Below, piece by piece: positions 52,313 through 60,560 of a stretch of DNA of 64,000 nt. The notes beneath the pieces were generated by a model. That model was given only the letters and a program-made list of their open reading frames with translations, did not search any database and had not been told where the DNA came from. The stretch covers positions 1 through 64,000 of the forward strand of contig NZ_JANAVP010000025.1 of NCBI RefSeq assembly GCF_024213665.1, given 5' to 3'. A program made the translations under genes and the position numbers. The stretch is from Streptomyces sp. A3M-1-3 (GTDB lineage: Bacteria > Actinomycetota > Actinomycetes > Streptomycetales > Streptomycetaceae). Position 1 is the stretch's first letter. The number at the start of each line of letters is the position of its first letter.

Positions 52313-53128
52313 CTAATGCACAAGGAGATTTGCCATACGGCTCAGTCTACCGGGGGCTCGCAACTGCTTTCGTGGCGCGGCCGGGGAGCTCGTTGCCCAG
52401 TGGTCTGCGGTCCGGGGTGATCCGGCCGAGGTCGTCCACCGCGCGACCAGCTCGGATGTCCAGGGCACGCCCTGCGCCCGGCAGGGCTGGGCGATCAGCA
52501 GCGCTCCTCCCGCGCGGGCGAAGCGGTGCGGGTCGAAGGCGCAGCCGCGCCGGGCCGGCAGCACCCAGCGCAGATCGCCGTCCGCGGTGCGGTAGGCGGC
52601 GATGCGCTGCGGGGTGACGACGGCGAGCATCCGGTACGCCGGGTCGAGCGGCTGGAGGGCGTCGGCCGCCCGGGCGGGCGCTTCGGCCGGCCGGCGGGCG
52701 CTCGTCGGGACGGCGCGGTGCCAGCGGACCGCGCCGCCGCCGGCCCGGGCGCTGTCGGTGACCATGCCGTCGTCCCACAGGGTGAAGGCGTGGCCGGGGG
52801 CCGCCCGCAGGCCGAGCGGGCGGCGGCCCTCGCGGGTGTACGTCCAGCGGGGCGCCCCGGAGTGCGGGCCGTACGCCTGGACGGCGCCGCCCGCGGCGCG
52901 GAGCAGCGGTTCGCCGGCCGCGCGGGCGGACGGCCCGTGCGCGGTGAGGTGGTCGCCGTACGGCGCCGGGCGGGAGTGGTGGGCGGCGGTCACCAATGGG
53001 AGCGCGAGGAGGGCGGCCGCCAGGGAGAGGACGAGACGGGCCCCGCGCCGGGTCCTGCTGTCCGGCGCATCGGTCGGCAGAGGGGTCGGCAGAGCGGCCA
53101 AGGCTCCCCCTTTCGGTGCCGGGTCCAC
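52313..53128 (-). CDS. PQQ-propeller-like membrane-anchored protein, probably frameshifted near its end
   Basis: A 271-residue frame with an N-terminal hydrophobic helix (ARLVLSLAAALLALPLVTAA) and a propeller-like domain with GAPRWTYTREGRRPLGLRAA, VRWHRAVPTS and RIAAYRTADGDLRWVLPARR. After VPWTSELVA the frame becomes atypical. Skipping two bases at the GCGCG run (52440-52445) restores VDDLGRITPDRRPLGNELPG, ending at stop 52347. I read this as a CG-dinucleotide expansion, real or artefactual. The start is uncertain: GTG 53128, or TTG 53101 beside AGGGGGAG. Confidence 0.65.
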   Translation of the reverse strand: MDPAPKGGALAALPTPLPTDAPDSRTRRGARLVLSLAAALLALPLVTAAHHSRPAPYGDHLTAHGPSARAAGEPLLRAAGGAVQAYGPHSGAPRWTYTREGRRPLGLRAAPGHAFTLWDDGMVTDSARAGGGAVRWHRAVPTSARRPAEAPARAADALQPLDPAYRMLAVVTPQRIAAYRTADGDLRWVLPARRGCAFDPHRFARAGGALLIAQPCRAQGVPWTSELVARWTTSAGSPRTADHWATSSPAAPRKQLRAPGRLSRMANLLVH

Positions 53129-53336
53129 GGATCAGGCGCAGAGCGTAGCCGCGGCCGCCCGGGGCGGCGGTGGGGAGCTGTGCCGACACGTGGCGCGGCC
53201 GGCCGCGTCCCCCGTTCAGCCCTGGCCGGCGCTGCCCGGCGCTCCCCAGCCCAAGGGCGTAGCGGGATGAATAGGTTGATACTCGGCGGAGGATGGCGGG
53301 TAGCCGCCGCAGTGAAACACGAGGGTGGTGCGGGCC

Positions 53337-54224
53337 ATGCAGTTCGACGACGACGCCAACCTGGACACCTCCGAGGTCCAGGATGTGCGGGGCAGCCGCG
53401 TCCCCGGCGGCCGGGCCACCATCGGCGGCGGGATCGCCGGACTCATCGCGCTCGTCCTGGGCCTGTTCTTCGGAGTGGGCCCCGAACAGCTCGGGCTGTC
53501 CTCGGACGACTCCGACCCGGATGCCAGCGCGTCCTCCGCGGCCCAGGTGCAGCAGGCATGCCGTACCGGGCAGGACGCGAACATCAGGGAAGACTGCCGG
53601 CTCGTCGGGGTGGTCAACAGCGCGCAGGACTACTGGCGGCAGGAGTTCGCCCGGCGCGACGGGCAGTACAGCGGCGCGCAGACGGTCTTCTTCACCGACC
53701 GGGTCGGCACGGCCTGCGGCCCCGCCACCTCGGCCGTCGGCCCCTTCTACTGCCCGGTTGACCGGAAGGTCTATCTGGACCTGGGGTTCTTCAACGACCT
53801 GCGCACCAAGTTCGGTTCGAGCGGCGGCCCGTTCGCGCAGGCGTATGTGGTGGCCCATGAGTACGGGCACCATGTGCAGAACCTGATGGGCACGCTCCGC
53901 AGGGCGCAGGACGGGCGGCAGGGCGCGTACAGCAACGCGGTACGGGTGGAGCTGCAGGCGGACTGCTACGCCGGGGTCTGGGCGCACAACGCGACGCGCA
54001 CCCCGGACGAGTCCGGGCGGCCGCTGATCACCCAGCTCACGGACGCCGACATCCGGGACGGACTCGATGCGGCGGCCGCGGTCGGCGACGACCGGATCCA
54101 GGAGAGGTACCAGGGCCGGGTGACGCCCGAGAACTGGACGCACGGCTCGGCGCAGCAGCGCCAGCAGTGGTTCTACACCGGCTACCGCACGGGTGACATG
54201 GCGCAGTGCGACACGTTCCGGTGA
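53337..54224 (+). CDS. Neutral zinc metallopeptidase (YpfJ-like, membrane-anchored)
   Basis: A 295-residue metallopeptidase of the PF04228 type. One N-terminal membrane helix ([17 protein letters not shown]) is followed by an extracytoplasmic domain with the zinc motif HEYGH (174-178) in [17 protein letters not shown], the downstream ligand region [13 protein letters not shown], and [11 protein letters not shown]. The substrate is unknown. ATG 53337 is chosen. It diverges from the PQQ-like gene. Confidence 0.92.
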   Translation: MQFDDDANLDTSEVQDVRGSRVPGGRATIGGGIAGLIALVLGLFFGVGPEQLGLSSDDSDPDASASSAAQVQQACRTGQDANIREDCRLVGVVNSAQDYWRQEFARRDGQYSGAQTVFFTDRVGTACGPATSAVGPFYCPVDRKVYLDLGFFNDLRTKFGSSGGPFAQAYVVAHEYGHHVQNLMGTLRRAQDGRQGAYSNAVRVELQADCYAGVWAHNATRTPDESGRPLITQLTDADIRDGLDAAAAVGDDRIQERYQGRVTPENWTHGSAQQRQQWFYTGYRTGDMAQCDTFR

Positions 54225-54295
54225 CTGTCAGACCCACCTGCCAGACTGTGTGCTGGATCACATCCGTACGTCCGAAACGAGAGGGAGTGACCGAC

Positions 54296-54694
54296 ATGGC
54301 AGGCGCACCGAGCATCTGTCCGACACTGGTCTACACGGACGCGAAGGCGGCGATCAAGCTGTTGACGGAGGCGTTCGGCTTCACCGAGGTCGCGGTGTAC
54401 GAGGGCGAGGACGGCAGCGTGCTGCATGCCGAGCTGGCCTACGGCAACGGGATGGTCATGCTGGGCAGCAAGGGCAAGGGCGGGGTCTTCGACACGGCGA
54501 TGGCGGACGCCGGACCGGCGGGGGTGTACGTGGTGGTGGAGGACGTCGACGCGCACCACAAGCGGGCCGTCGAGCACGGAGTGGAGATCCTGATGGAGCC
54601 CACCGACCAGGACTACGGCTCGCGGGACTACATGAGCCGGGACCCGGAGGGCAACATCTGGAGCTTCGGAACATACGCACCGGGCGCGGCGTAG
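54296..54694 (+). CDS. VOC (glyoxalase/bleomycin-resistance) family protein
   Basis: A 132-residue protein of two beta-alpha-beta-beta-beta units: CPTLVYTDAKAAIKLLTEAF, then GVYVVVEDVDAHHKRAVEHG and YGSRDYMSRDPEGNIWSFGT at the end. Such proteins act as metal-dependent isomerases, dioxygenases or drug-binding proteins; the role here is unknown. ATG 54296 has GAGGGAG upstream. It follows the metallopeptidase by 71 bases and could be co-transcribed. Confidence 0.9.
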   Translation: MAGAPSICPTLVYTDAKAAIKLLTEAFGFTEVAVYEGEDGSVLHAELAYGNGMVMLGSKGKGGVFDTAMADAGPAGVYVVVEDVDAHHKRAVEHGVEILMEPTDQDYGSRDYMSRDPEGNIWSFGTYAPGAA

Positions 54695-54753
54695 ACCGGC
54701 CGGGGCGGGCCGGGACGGGACGGGTCGGGGCCGGGCGGGTTCCGGGCGGGCCG

Positions 54754-54890
54754 GTGGAGTCCGGGGCGCTTCGGGCCGGGGCCGGCGCGGACCGGGCGGG
54801 ACCCACGCAGGCGGGACCGGGGCGGGGGCGGGTAGGCCGTGGCCCGTGGAGCCGGGCGCTTCGGGTCGGGACCGGCGCGGACCGGGCGGG
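54754..54890 (+). repeat. About 46-bp imperfect direct repeat in a G-rich gap
   Basis: TGGAG(T)CCGGG..CGCTTCGGG, followed by GGCGCGGACCGGGCGGG, occurs at 54754-54800 and 54846-54890. A few substitutions and small gaps separate the copies. The whole gap 54695-54901 is strongly G-rich on the plus strand and gene-free. Confidence 0.75.
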
Positions 54891-54901
54891 GGCGGCGGGG
54901 G

Positions 54902-56305
54902 TCAGGCTCCTCCGGTGTGGACTTGGAATGCTGCCCGGCGGACCGCCTTGGCCAGGGCCGGGTCGGGGTGGGCGGCGGCCAGGGCTACCAGGACCTGCAC
55001 CGTGCGGGGGTGGCCGATGGCCCGTACCTCCTCGAGCAGGGCGGGCACCGTGCCCTGCACCGCGGAGTCGAGGTGGCGGACCAGCAGTTCGGTCTCGCCG
55101 TGGTCGGCGACGGCCGCGGCGGTGTCCACCCAGAGCCAGGTGGACTCCTCCCGGGTCAGCACCTCGGCCGCGTCCTCGGCGTCCACGCCGTCGTACTCCG
55201 CCAGCCAGAGCAGGGCGTAGGGGCGCAGCGCGCTTTCGGCGGCCGCGGCCCGCACCTCGGGCTCGGCCGGGGCGCCGACCACGCGCAGCGCTTCGAAGGC
55301 GAGCCCGCGCAGCAGCGCGTCCTCGCCGCGGGCGACGCCGAGCAGCTCCGCGACGGCGCTGCCGACGGTCCGGGCGGCCAGCCATGCCCGGTACTCGGCC
55401 CGCGCGGAGCCGGGGCTCAGGCGTGCGCAGCCGTGCAGCATGGCCTCGGCGGCCTGCTCGATGTTGCCGGCAGGGCTCTGCGCGGCCACGCAGATCTGCT
55501 CGAGCTTGACCCACACCGCCCAGTTACCGAGCGGCGTCAGGGTCGCCTGACCCTCGCCGAGGGTCAGCGCGTCCACTGCGGCGAGGCCCTCCAGGGCCCA
55601 GCCGAGGAGGAGGGAGAGCGGGACGGCATCGGGGGCGGGAGGCTGTGCAGGGAGCGCGGGGAGCGGCTGCGGCCCGTACGGCACCTCGCAGCGCTCGTCG
55701 CGCAGTTCGGCGACGCGCTGTTCGAGGAGGTCGAGCAGCGTGGGAACAGGGACGGGGCCGGCGGAGAGCTGGAGCAGGGAAAGGAGCTGGGGGACGGCCT
55801 CGACGACCTCGGCGACGGCGGTCGGGGCGACGTCGGCCGGCGCGGGGTGGACCAGGGACCAGGCGTCGAACAGGGCCACCCAGCCGCGCAGTACGGCCGC
55901 GTCGTCGCGGTCCCAGGCGCGCAGCCGCCAGCCGGGGCGCGCGGTGTCGCCGTGCACCTCGACGAGTCCGGCCAGCCGGGCCCGGTCCCAGCCTGCCCGG
56001 ACCTGGGCGGCCGTCAGTTCCAGGGCGGCGGCGGCCCGTTCCACGGCGGGCGCGGAGAGCACTCCGGACTGCCCCGGGCGGAAGGCGGCCGCCGCGCCGC
56101 GCTGCTGGTCGGCCCAGCGGGCGATCCGTACGGCGTCGGCGAGGCCGGCCCTCGCCTGACCGGCGAGCTCCGAGGGGGCCGGGGTGCCCTCGGGGGGGCG
56201 CGGCGCGGGCCGGGTGCGCCGGTTCGTCACCGCCTTGCGGGCGGCGGCGATCGGACGCTGACGGACGAGTCGGAGCCTGGAGTCGCGCGGGGTACGGGAC
56301 GTCAC
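54902..56305 (-). CDS. Conserved hypothetical protein, helical-repeat-rich
   Basis: A protein of about 467 residues, almost entirely predicted helical and Ala/Leu/Glu-rich. The N-terminal part holds SRLRLVRQRPIAAARKAVTN and a possible DNA-binding-like segment (VERAAAALELTAAQVRAGWD). The C-terminal third (EEVRAIGHPRTVQVLVALAA, HPDPALAKAVRRAAFQ) is reminiscent of HEAT-type repeats. No catalytic motif is seen, and I do not recognise a family. GTG 56305 is a probable start; ATG 56341 is possible. Confidence 0.65.
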   Translation of the reverse strand: MTSRTPRDSRLRLVRQRPIAAARKAVTNRRTRPAPRPPEGTPAPSELAGQARAGLADAVRIARWADQQRGAAAAFRPGQSGVLSAPAVERAAAALELTAAQVRAGWDRARLAGLVEVHGDTARPGWRLRAWDRDDAAVLRGWVALFDAWSLVHPAPADVAPTAVAEVVEAVPQLLSLLQLSAGPVPVPTLLDLLEQRVAELRDERCEVPYGPQPLPALPAQPPAPDAVPLSLLLGWALEGLAAVDALTLGEGQATLTPLGNWAVWVKLEQICVAAQSPAGNIEQAAEAMLHGCARLSPGSARAEYRAWLAARTVGSAVAELLGVARGEDALLRGLAFEALRVVGAPAEPEVRAAAAESALRPYALLWLAEYDGVDAEDAAEVLTREESTWLWVDTAAAVADHGETELLVRHLDSAVQGTVPALLEEVRAIGHPRTVQVLVALAAAHPDPALAKAVRRAAFQVHTGGA

Positions 56306-56492
56306 GGGAGCAGTCTTGCCTCTGACGGGCCGAAAGCCCAAACGGAACCGGGGGTTGCGCTCTACGGCAACCGCCGTCGGGCGCCCGCATCGACCCCTTC
56401 GGCGCGCGTCCGAGCCGAATCAGGGCCGCGTCGGCGCTGCGTCGGCGCCGCGTCAGCACCGCGGCCGGGACGGTGGCTACAACAGACGGTGG

Positions 56493-57620
56493 CTACATCA
56501 GCGGGGTGAGGAAGCGGCGGAGGGCCTCCTCGTACGTCTCCGGGGTGGCATTCCACATCGCCGCGTGCGGGGCGTTCGGGACGGTGTGCAGGGTGACGAG
56601 GTCCGGGCGCCGCCGGGCCAGTTCCCGCGAGCGCTGCCAGGGGGCCAGCACGTCGTCCGGGCCGTGGAAGATCAGGGTGGGGACGCGGACGGCGTCCGAG
56701 TCGGCCGAGGCAGGCAGGCGGTCGCTGTGCAGTCCGGTCCTGCCCTGGGCCGCCCGGACCGCGAGCGGCAGCAGCGGCGCCGGGACGCGGCGGGCGGAGG
56801 CCAGGGCGCGCAGGGTGGTCTGCCAGTCGAGGACCGGGGAGTCGAGCACGAGACCGGTGATGCGGTCCCGCAGCGCCGAGTTGGCGGCGGCGTGCAGGGC
56901 CATCGACGCACCGGTGGACCAGCCGTGCAGGACGACGCGCTCGGCGCCGTACCGCACGGCGTAGCGGATGGCGGCGTCCAGGTCGCGCCACTCCGAGTCG
57001 CCGAGGTGTCCGAGGCCGTCCGGGGAGCGGGGCGCGCCCAGGTCGTTGCGGTACGCCAGGTCGAGCACCGGGAACCGCTGCCGGTGCAGGAACGGCATGA
57101 CGACCATGGGGTGCTCGCGGGTGGTGCCGAGGCCGTGCACGGTGATCACCCAGGTGTCGCGGGCGCCGGGCACGAACCAGGCGGGCAGTGCGCCGAGTTC
57201 GCCGGGAACGTCGACGTCCGCGTGGTCGAGGCCGAGCGCGGTACGGGGATTGCCGATGTGGATCTGCGGGGTGAGCCGGACCTTCGCGCCCGGCTCCAGC
57301 GTGCCGTGGGTGACGCGCTCCAGCCGGCGTACGACGGTGTCCGCGGCGTGCCGCGCGTCCTGCAGCACCGGTCCGACAACGGCGTGCACCCGGAGTCCGT
57401 GCAGCCCGTACGTGCCGGGCCGCAGCGAGGCCAGCGAGCGGGTCAGGGTGACCTGTCCCGCCGCGGTGGCGTGGACACTGAGCCGGGGGCCGAGGGACAC
57501 GGGCCGTTCCGGCGACGCCTTGAGTGCGACGTCACAGGCGTACCGGCCGGCCGCCACCGCGACCGTGGCGACACCGAGGAGTGTGGTGACGGCCGCTGCC
57601 GTCGCTGTAGCCGGGCGCAC
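56493..57620 (-). CDS. Alpha/beta hydrolase family protein (membrane-anchored or secreted)
   Basis: A 375-residue serine hydrolase. An N-terminal hydrophobic segment (AAVTTLLGVATVAVAAGRYA) is followed by a beta-rich region. The hydrolase domain contains ITVHGLGTTREHPMVV for the oxyanion hole, nucleophile elbow HGWSTGASMAL with the Ser, acid Asp in FHGPDDVLAPWQRS, and catalytic His in VPNAPHAAMW. The substrate is unknown. It starts with GTG 57620 and lies 36 bases after the aldolase-family gene on the same strand. Confidence 0.87.
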   Translation of the reverse strand: MRPATATAAAVTTLLGVATVAVAAGRYACDVALKASPERPVSLGPRLSVHATAAGQVTLTRSLASLRPGTYGLHGLRVHAVVGPVLQDARHAADTVVRRLERVTHGTLEPGAKVRLTPQIHIGNPRTALGLDHADVDVPGELGALPAWFVPGARDTWVITVHGLGTTREHPMVVMPFLHRQRFPVLDLAYRNDLGAPRSPDGLGHLGDSEWRDLDAAIRYAVRYGAERVVLHGWSTGASMALHAAANSALRDRITGLVLDSPVLDWQTTLRALASARRVPAPLLPLAVRAAQGRTGLHSDRLPASADSDAVRVPTLIFHGPDDVLAPWQRSRELARRRPDLVTLHTVPNAPHAAMWNATPETYEEALRRFLTPLM

Positions 57621-57656
57621 CGTCTCAGTGTCGGTGCGTATGCGGACGGCTGCCAG

Positions 57657-58346
57657 TCAGCGGGACTGCCCGTATCCGCGGAGTTTGTCGGCGACGTCGT
57701 CGAGCTGGGCCGGGGAGAGCAGGGTCGGGGTGTGGCCGGGGACCGTGCTCGCGGTGAGCCAGACGCGGCACATCCATTCCAGCTGGGCGGTGCGGTCGTA
57801 GGCCTGGTCGAGCGTGTCGCCGTGGGCGACCGTGCCGTGGTTCCGCAGCAGGCAGGCGGTGCGGCCGCGCAGGGCGTGGAGCATGTGCCCGGCCAGCTCG
57901 GGGGTGCCGTAGAGCGCGTACGGCGCGACGCGCACCGGGCCGCCCAGCGCCGCGGTCATGTAGTGGACGGGCGGCAGCTCGGGGACGAGCGTGGAGACGG
58001 CTGTCGCGTGCACGGCATGGGTGTGCACGACGGCTCGGGCGGGGGTGTTCCGGTAGACCGCGAGGTGCAGCGGCAGCTCGCTGGTGGGGACGAGCTCTCC
58101 GGTGACCTGCTTGCCGGTCAGGTCGACGGCGACGATGTCGCCCGGGCCGAGCCGGTCGTACGGCACTCCGCTGGGCGTGACGAGCACGAGGTCGCCGACC
58201 CGTACCGAGACGTTTCCTGAGGTGCCCACGACGAGCCCTTCGGCGGCTGTCCGGCGGGCGGTGGCCACCAGCTCGGCCCACGCCTGCTCGATTGCCTCCT
58301 CGGTCGCGTGATCGGTCGCCTGCTCGGTCGCGTCCTGGTGCTCCAT
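57657..58346 (-). CDS. Class II aldolase/adducin family protein
   Basis: A 229-residue protein of the L-fuculose-phosphate aldolase fold. The metal ligands are in VVHTHAVHATAVSTL (His-x-His) and a later His around LLRNHGTVAHG. The phosphate-binding GTSGNVSVR is also present, with a Glu near EQAWAELVATARR. It may act on a sugar phosphate or be a decarboxylase-like relative. The start is ATG 58346. It is followed on the same strand by the hydrolase gene. Confidence 0.88.
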   Translation of the reverse strand: MEHQDATEQATDHATEEAIEQAWAELVATARRTAAEGLVVGTSGNVSVRVGDLVLVTPSGVPYDRLGPGDIVAVDLTGKQVTGELVPTSELPLHLAVYRNTPARAVVHTHAVHATAVSTLVPELPPVHYMTAALGGPVRVAPYALYGTPELAGHMLHALRGRTACLLRNHGTVAHGDTLDQAYDRTAQLEWMCRVWLTASTVPGHTPTLLSPAQLDDVADKLRGYGQSR

Positions 58347-58562
58347 GGGCGTGATCCTGCCAGGCCGGGGATCCGGTCTCCGGAGTGAGGTGATCTGAGT
58401 CTCTTCCCCACCTTCTCCCACGGGCGGGCGAACCGGGCGAAGCGGTTCCGCTCGGGGCGCGGCGAAACCAGTCCTGGCGCGGATTTGTCGCGTTTCTATC
58501 GTCCCCCCAACGGGAAAGCGGAGTGACGGCGCTCCGTTGGGGTTACCGCACCGCCCGGTCCA

Positions 58563-58599
58563 GTTCATCTTCCGTTCATTCAGGTTGCCTACGTTCGCC
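58563..58599 (+). promoter_or_regulatory. PHO box (PhoP binding site) upstream of pitH2
   Basis: Two direct 11-base repeats, GTTCATCTTCC (58563-58573) and GTTCATTCAGG (58574-58584), are followed by a looser GTTCGCC at 58593-58599. The GTTCA-based 11-base periodicity is the Streptomyces PhoP consensus. S. coelicolor pitH2 is, as I recall, under PhoR-PhoP control, which fits. Confidence 0.8.
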
Positions 58600-58631
58600 G
58601 AGCCACTGACGTCCAACAGAAGCCTGGGTAA

Positions 58632-59888
58632 ATGGAACACATCACGCTTCTCCTCGGGATCGTGATCATCACCGCTCTCGTGTTCGATTTCACGAACGGT
58701 TTCCACGACACAGCCAACGCGATGGCGACGACCATCTCGACCGGCGCTCTCAAGCCCAAGACGGCGGTGGCCATGTCCGCCGTGCTCAACCTCGTCGGCG
58801 CGTTCCTCTCGGTGGAGGTCGCCAAGACGATCTCCAGCGGACTCGTCAACGAAGAGGGCATCAGGCCCGAAGTCATTTTCGCGGCGCTCGTCGGCGCCAT
58901 CCTGTGGAATCTGCTGACCTGGCTGGTCGGCCTGCCGTCCAGCTCCTCGCACGCCCTCATGGGCGGTCTGATCGGTGCCACCGTCGCCTCGGTCGGCTTC
59001 GGCGGTGTCAACGGCGACGTCGTCGTCACCAAGGTGCTGCTCCCCGCGATCGCCGCACCGCTCGTCGCCGGTTTCGCCGCGATGCTCGCCACCCGGCTCA
59101 CGTACAAGCTGAGCAGCAAGACCGACGAGAAGGCATCGGCCAAGGGCTACCGCATCGGCCAGATCGGCTCCGCGGGCCTCGTCTCGCTGGCGCACGGCAC
59201 CAACGACGCGCAGAAGACCATGGGCATCATCACCCTGGCCCTGGTCACCGGCGGCGCCCTCGCCCCCGGCTCGAACCCGCCCATGTGGGTCATCCTCTCG
59301 GCCGGTCTCGCGATCGCGCTCGGCACCTACCTCGGCGGCTGGCGCATCATCCGCACCATGGGCAAGGGCCTCACCGACCTCCAGCCGCAGCAGGGCTTCG
59401 CCGCCCAGACCAGCGCGGCGAGCGTCATCCTGGCTTCCTCGAACCTCGGCTTCTCGCTCTCGACCACCCACTCGTGCTCCGGCGCGGTGATGGGTTCCGG
59501 TCTCGGCCGCAAGGGCGGTGTGGTCCGCTGGTCCACCGCGACCCGGATGTTCATCGCCTGGGGCCTCACCCTGCCGGCGGCGGGTCTGGTCGCCGCGGGC
59601 GCGGAGTTCGTGACCAAGCAGGGGGACTGGGGTGTCGCCGCGGTCGCGGTGTTCCTCGTCAGCTCCTGCCTCGCGATCTGGCTCGTCTCCCGCCGCCAGG
59701 TCATCGACCACACCAACGTCAACGAGACCGGCGGCGACAGCGAGCCCGCGGGCGTCGTGACCACCGCCATCGCCGCCGTCACCCCGCCCCCGGTGGGCGT
59801 CACCGCCGGCGGCACCGGTGAGCTGAAGGCCACCATCCCGGCCCCGGCACCCGCGTCCCCCGAACCGCCGCAGCCAGCGACCGTCTAA
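58632..59888 (+). CDS. pitH2: Low-affinity inorganic phosphate transporter PitH2
   Basis: A 418-residue PiT-family permease importing phosphate (as metal-phosphate) with protons. The two signature repeats are VFDFTNGFHDTANAMATTIS near the N-terminus and SLAHGTNDAQKTMGIITLAL at mid-protein, with about ten membrane helices. A Pro-rich acidic tail follows. The PHO box at 58563-58599 predicts control by phosphate starvation. From memory it corresponds to SCO1845. A small membrane gene follows by 12 bases. Confidence 0.95.
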   Translation: MEHITLLLGIVIITALVFDFTNGFHDTANAMATTISTGALKPKTAVAMSAVLNLVGAFLSVEVAKTISSGLVNEEGIRPEVIFAALVGAILWNLLTWLVGLPSSSSHALMGGLIGATVASVGFGGVNGDVVVTKVLLPAIAAPLVAGFAAMLATRLTYKLSSKTDEKASAKGYRIGQIGSAGLVSLAHGTNDAQKTMGIITLALVTGGALAPGSNPPMWVILSAGLAIALGTYLGGWRIIRTMGKGLTDLQPQQGFAAQTSAASVILASSNLGFSLSTTHSCSGAVMGSGLGRKGGVVRWSTATRMFIAWGLTLPAAGLVAAGAEFVTKQGDWGVAAVAVFLVSSCLAIWLVSRRQVIDHTNVNETGGDSEPAGVVTTAIAAVTPPPVGVTAGGTGELKATIPAPAPASPEPPQPATV

Positions 59889-59900
59889 GGAATCAGCAGT

Positions 59901-60131
59901 ATGAAGATCGACTGGGCAGCTCTCGGCTCCGTGTTCGGAGTCAGCCTCACGGCCACCGTCGCCCTGGTGGGCCTGTTCACCCTGGGCATCGTCGGCCTCT
60001 CCAAGCAGGAGTCCGCGGCCGCGCAGGGAGGCTCCGCCGGCTCCGTGGCCCTGGCCCGCACCGGCGCGTACGCCTGCTTCGCGCTCTGCGCGGCGGCCGT
60101 GGCGTACGGCATCTATCTGATCGTCGTCTGA
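59901..60131 (+). CDS. Small two-helix membrane protein of the pitH2 operon
   Basis: A 76-residue protein with two membrane helices (VFGVSLTATVALVGLFTLGI and TGAYACFALCAAAVAYGIYL) separated by a polar Ser/Gly/Gln loop. It begins 12 bases after pitH2 and is followed by a terminator, so it belongs to that operon and is likely an accessory to phosphate transport. Function is unproven. Confidence 0.85.
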   Translation: MKIDWAALGSVFGVSLTATVALVGLFTLGIVGLSKQESAAAQGGSAGSVALARTGAYACFALCAAAVAYGIYLIVV

Positions 60132-60145
60132 CACAGTTCAGCTTC

Positions 60146-60182
60146 CGAACTCCCCCGGCAGGGTCCCTGCCGGGGGAGTTCG
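60146..60182 (+). terminator. Strong terminator after the pitH2 operon
   Basis: A 16-bp near-perfect inverted repeat (CGAACTCCCCCGGCAG / CTGCCGGGGGAGTTCG) with a 5-base loop lies 15 bases after the stop codon of the small membrane gene. Confidence 0.9.
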
Positions 60183-60264
60183 CGTTCCCGCCGTGTGGGT
60201 CTTCGCACACTGTCCCGTCGCAGGTCAACGGCGAGTTGACGGGCGTTCGCGGGGCGTGGTGGAC

Positions 60265-60440
60265 TTCCGGAGCCAATACGGCGGCAGGAGAGGAAGTCCG
60301 GTGCGAATCCGGCGCGGTCCCGCCACTGTCACCGGGGAGCACTCCCCCACCGGAAGTCACGGCCCGTACACATGGGTTGGAAGGCCGGGGGAGCCGCCGA
60401 TCCGGGAGCCAGGAGACTCTCACCGCCGGTCACGTCGAAC
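60265..60440 (+). ncRNA. Cobalamin riboswitch
   Basis: The leader contains the conserved blocks of an AdoCbl/Cbl riboswitch: GGTGCGAATCCGGCGCGGTC followed by CCGCCACTGT (60301-60329) and the B12 box GAGCCAGGAGACT (about 60406-60418). It lies 120 bases upstream of cbiB on the same strand and is expected to repress the cob operon when cobalamin is abundant. Outer boundaries are approximate. Confidence 0.92.
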
Positions 60441-60560
60441 CAGGGCGCGGACCCTGAGTGAGGACTCATCCCATGCCCGGCTGCGGTTCAGTTGTCTGTG
60501 TGAGTGCTGCGTGCGCAGTACGTACGGGGTCCCGCCGAGGCGTTTCGGCCGGCTGAACCC

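Noticed and set aside
58347-60134. Long minus-strand extension of the aldolase frame across pitH2.
   Set aside because: It is antisense to the clear PiT transporter and His/Asp/Gly-rich in a way typical of shadow frames in GC-rich DNA. The aldolase starts at ATG 58346.
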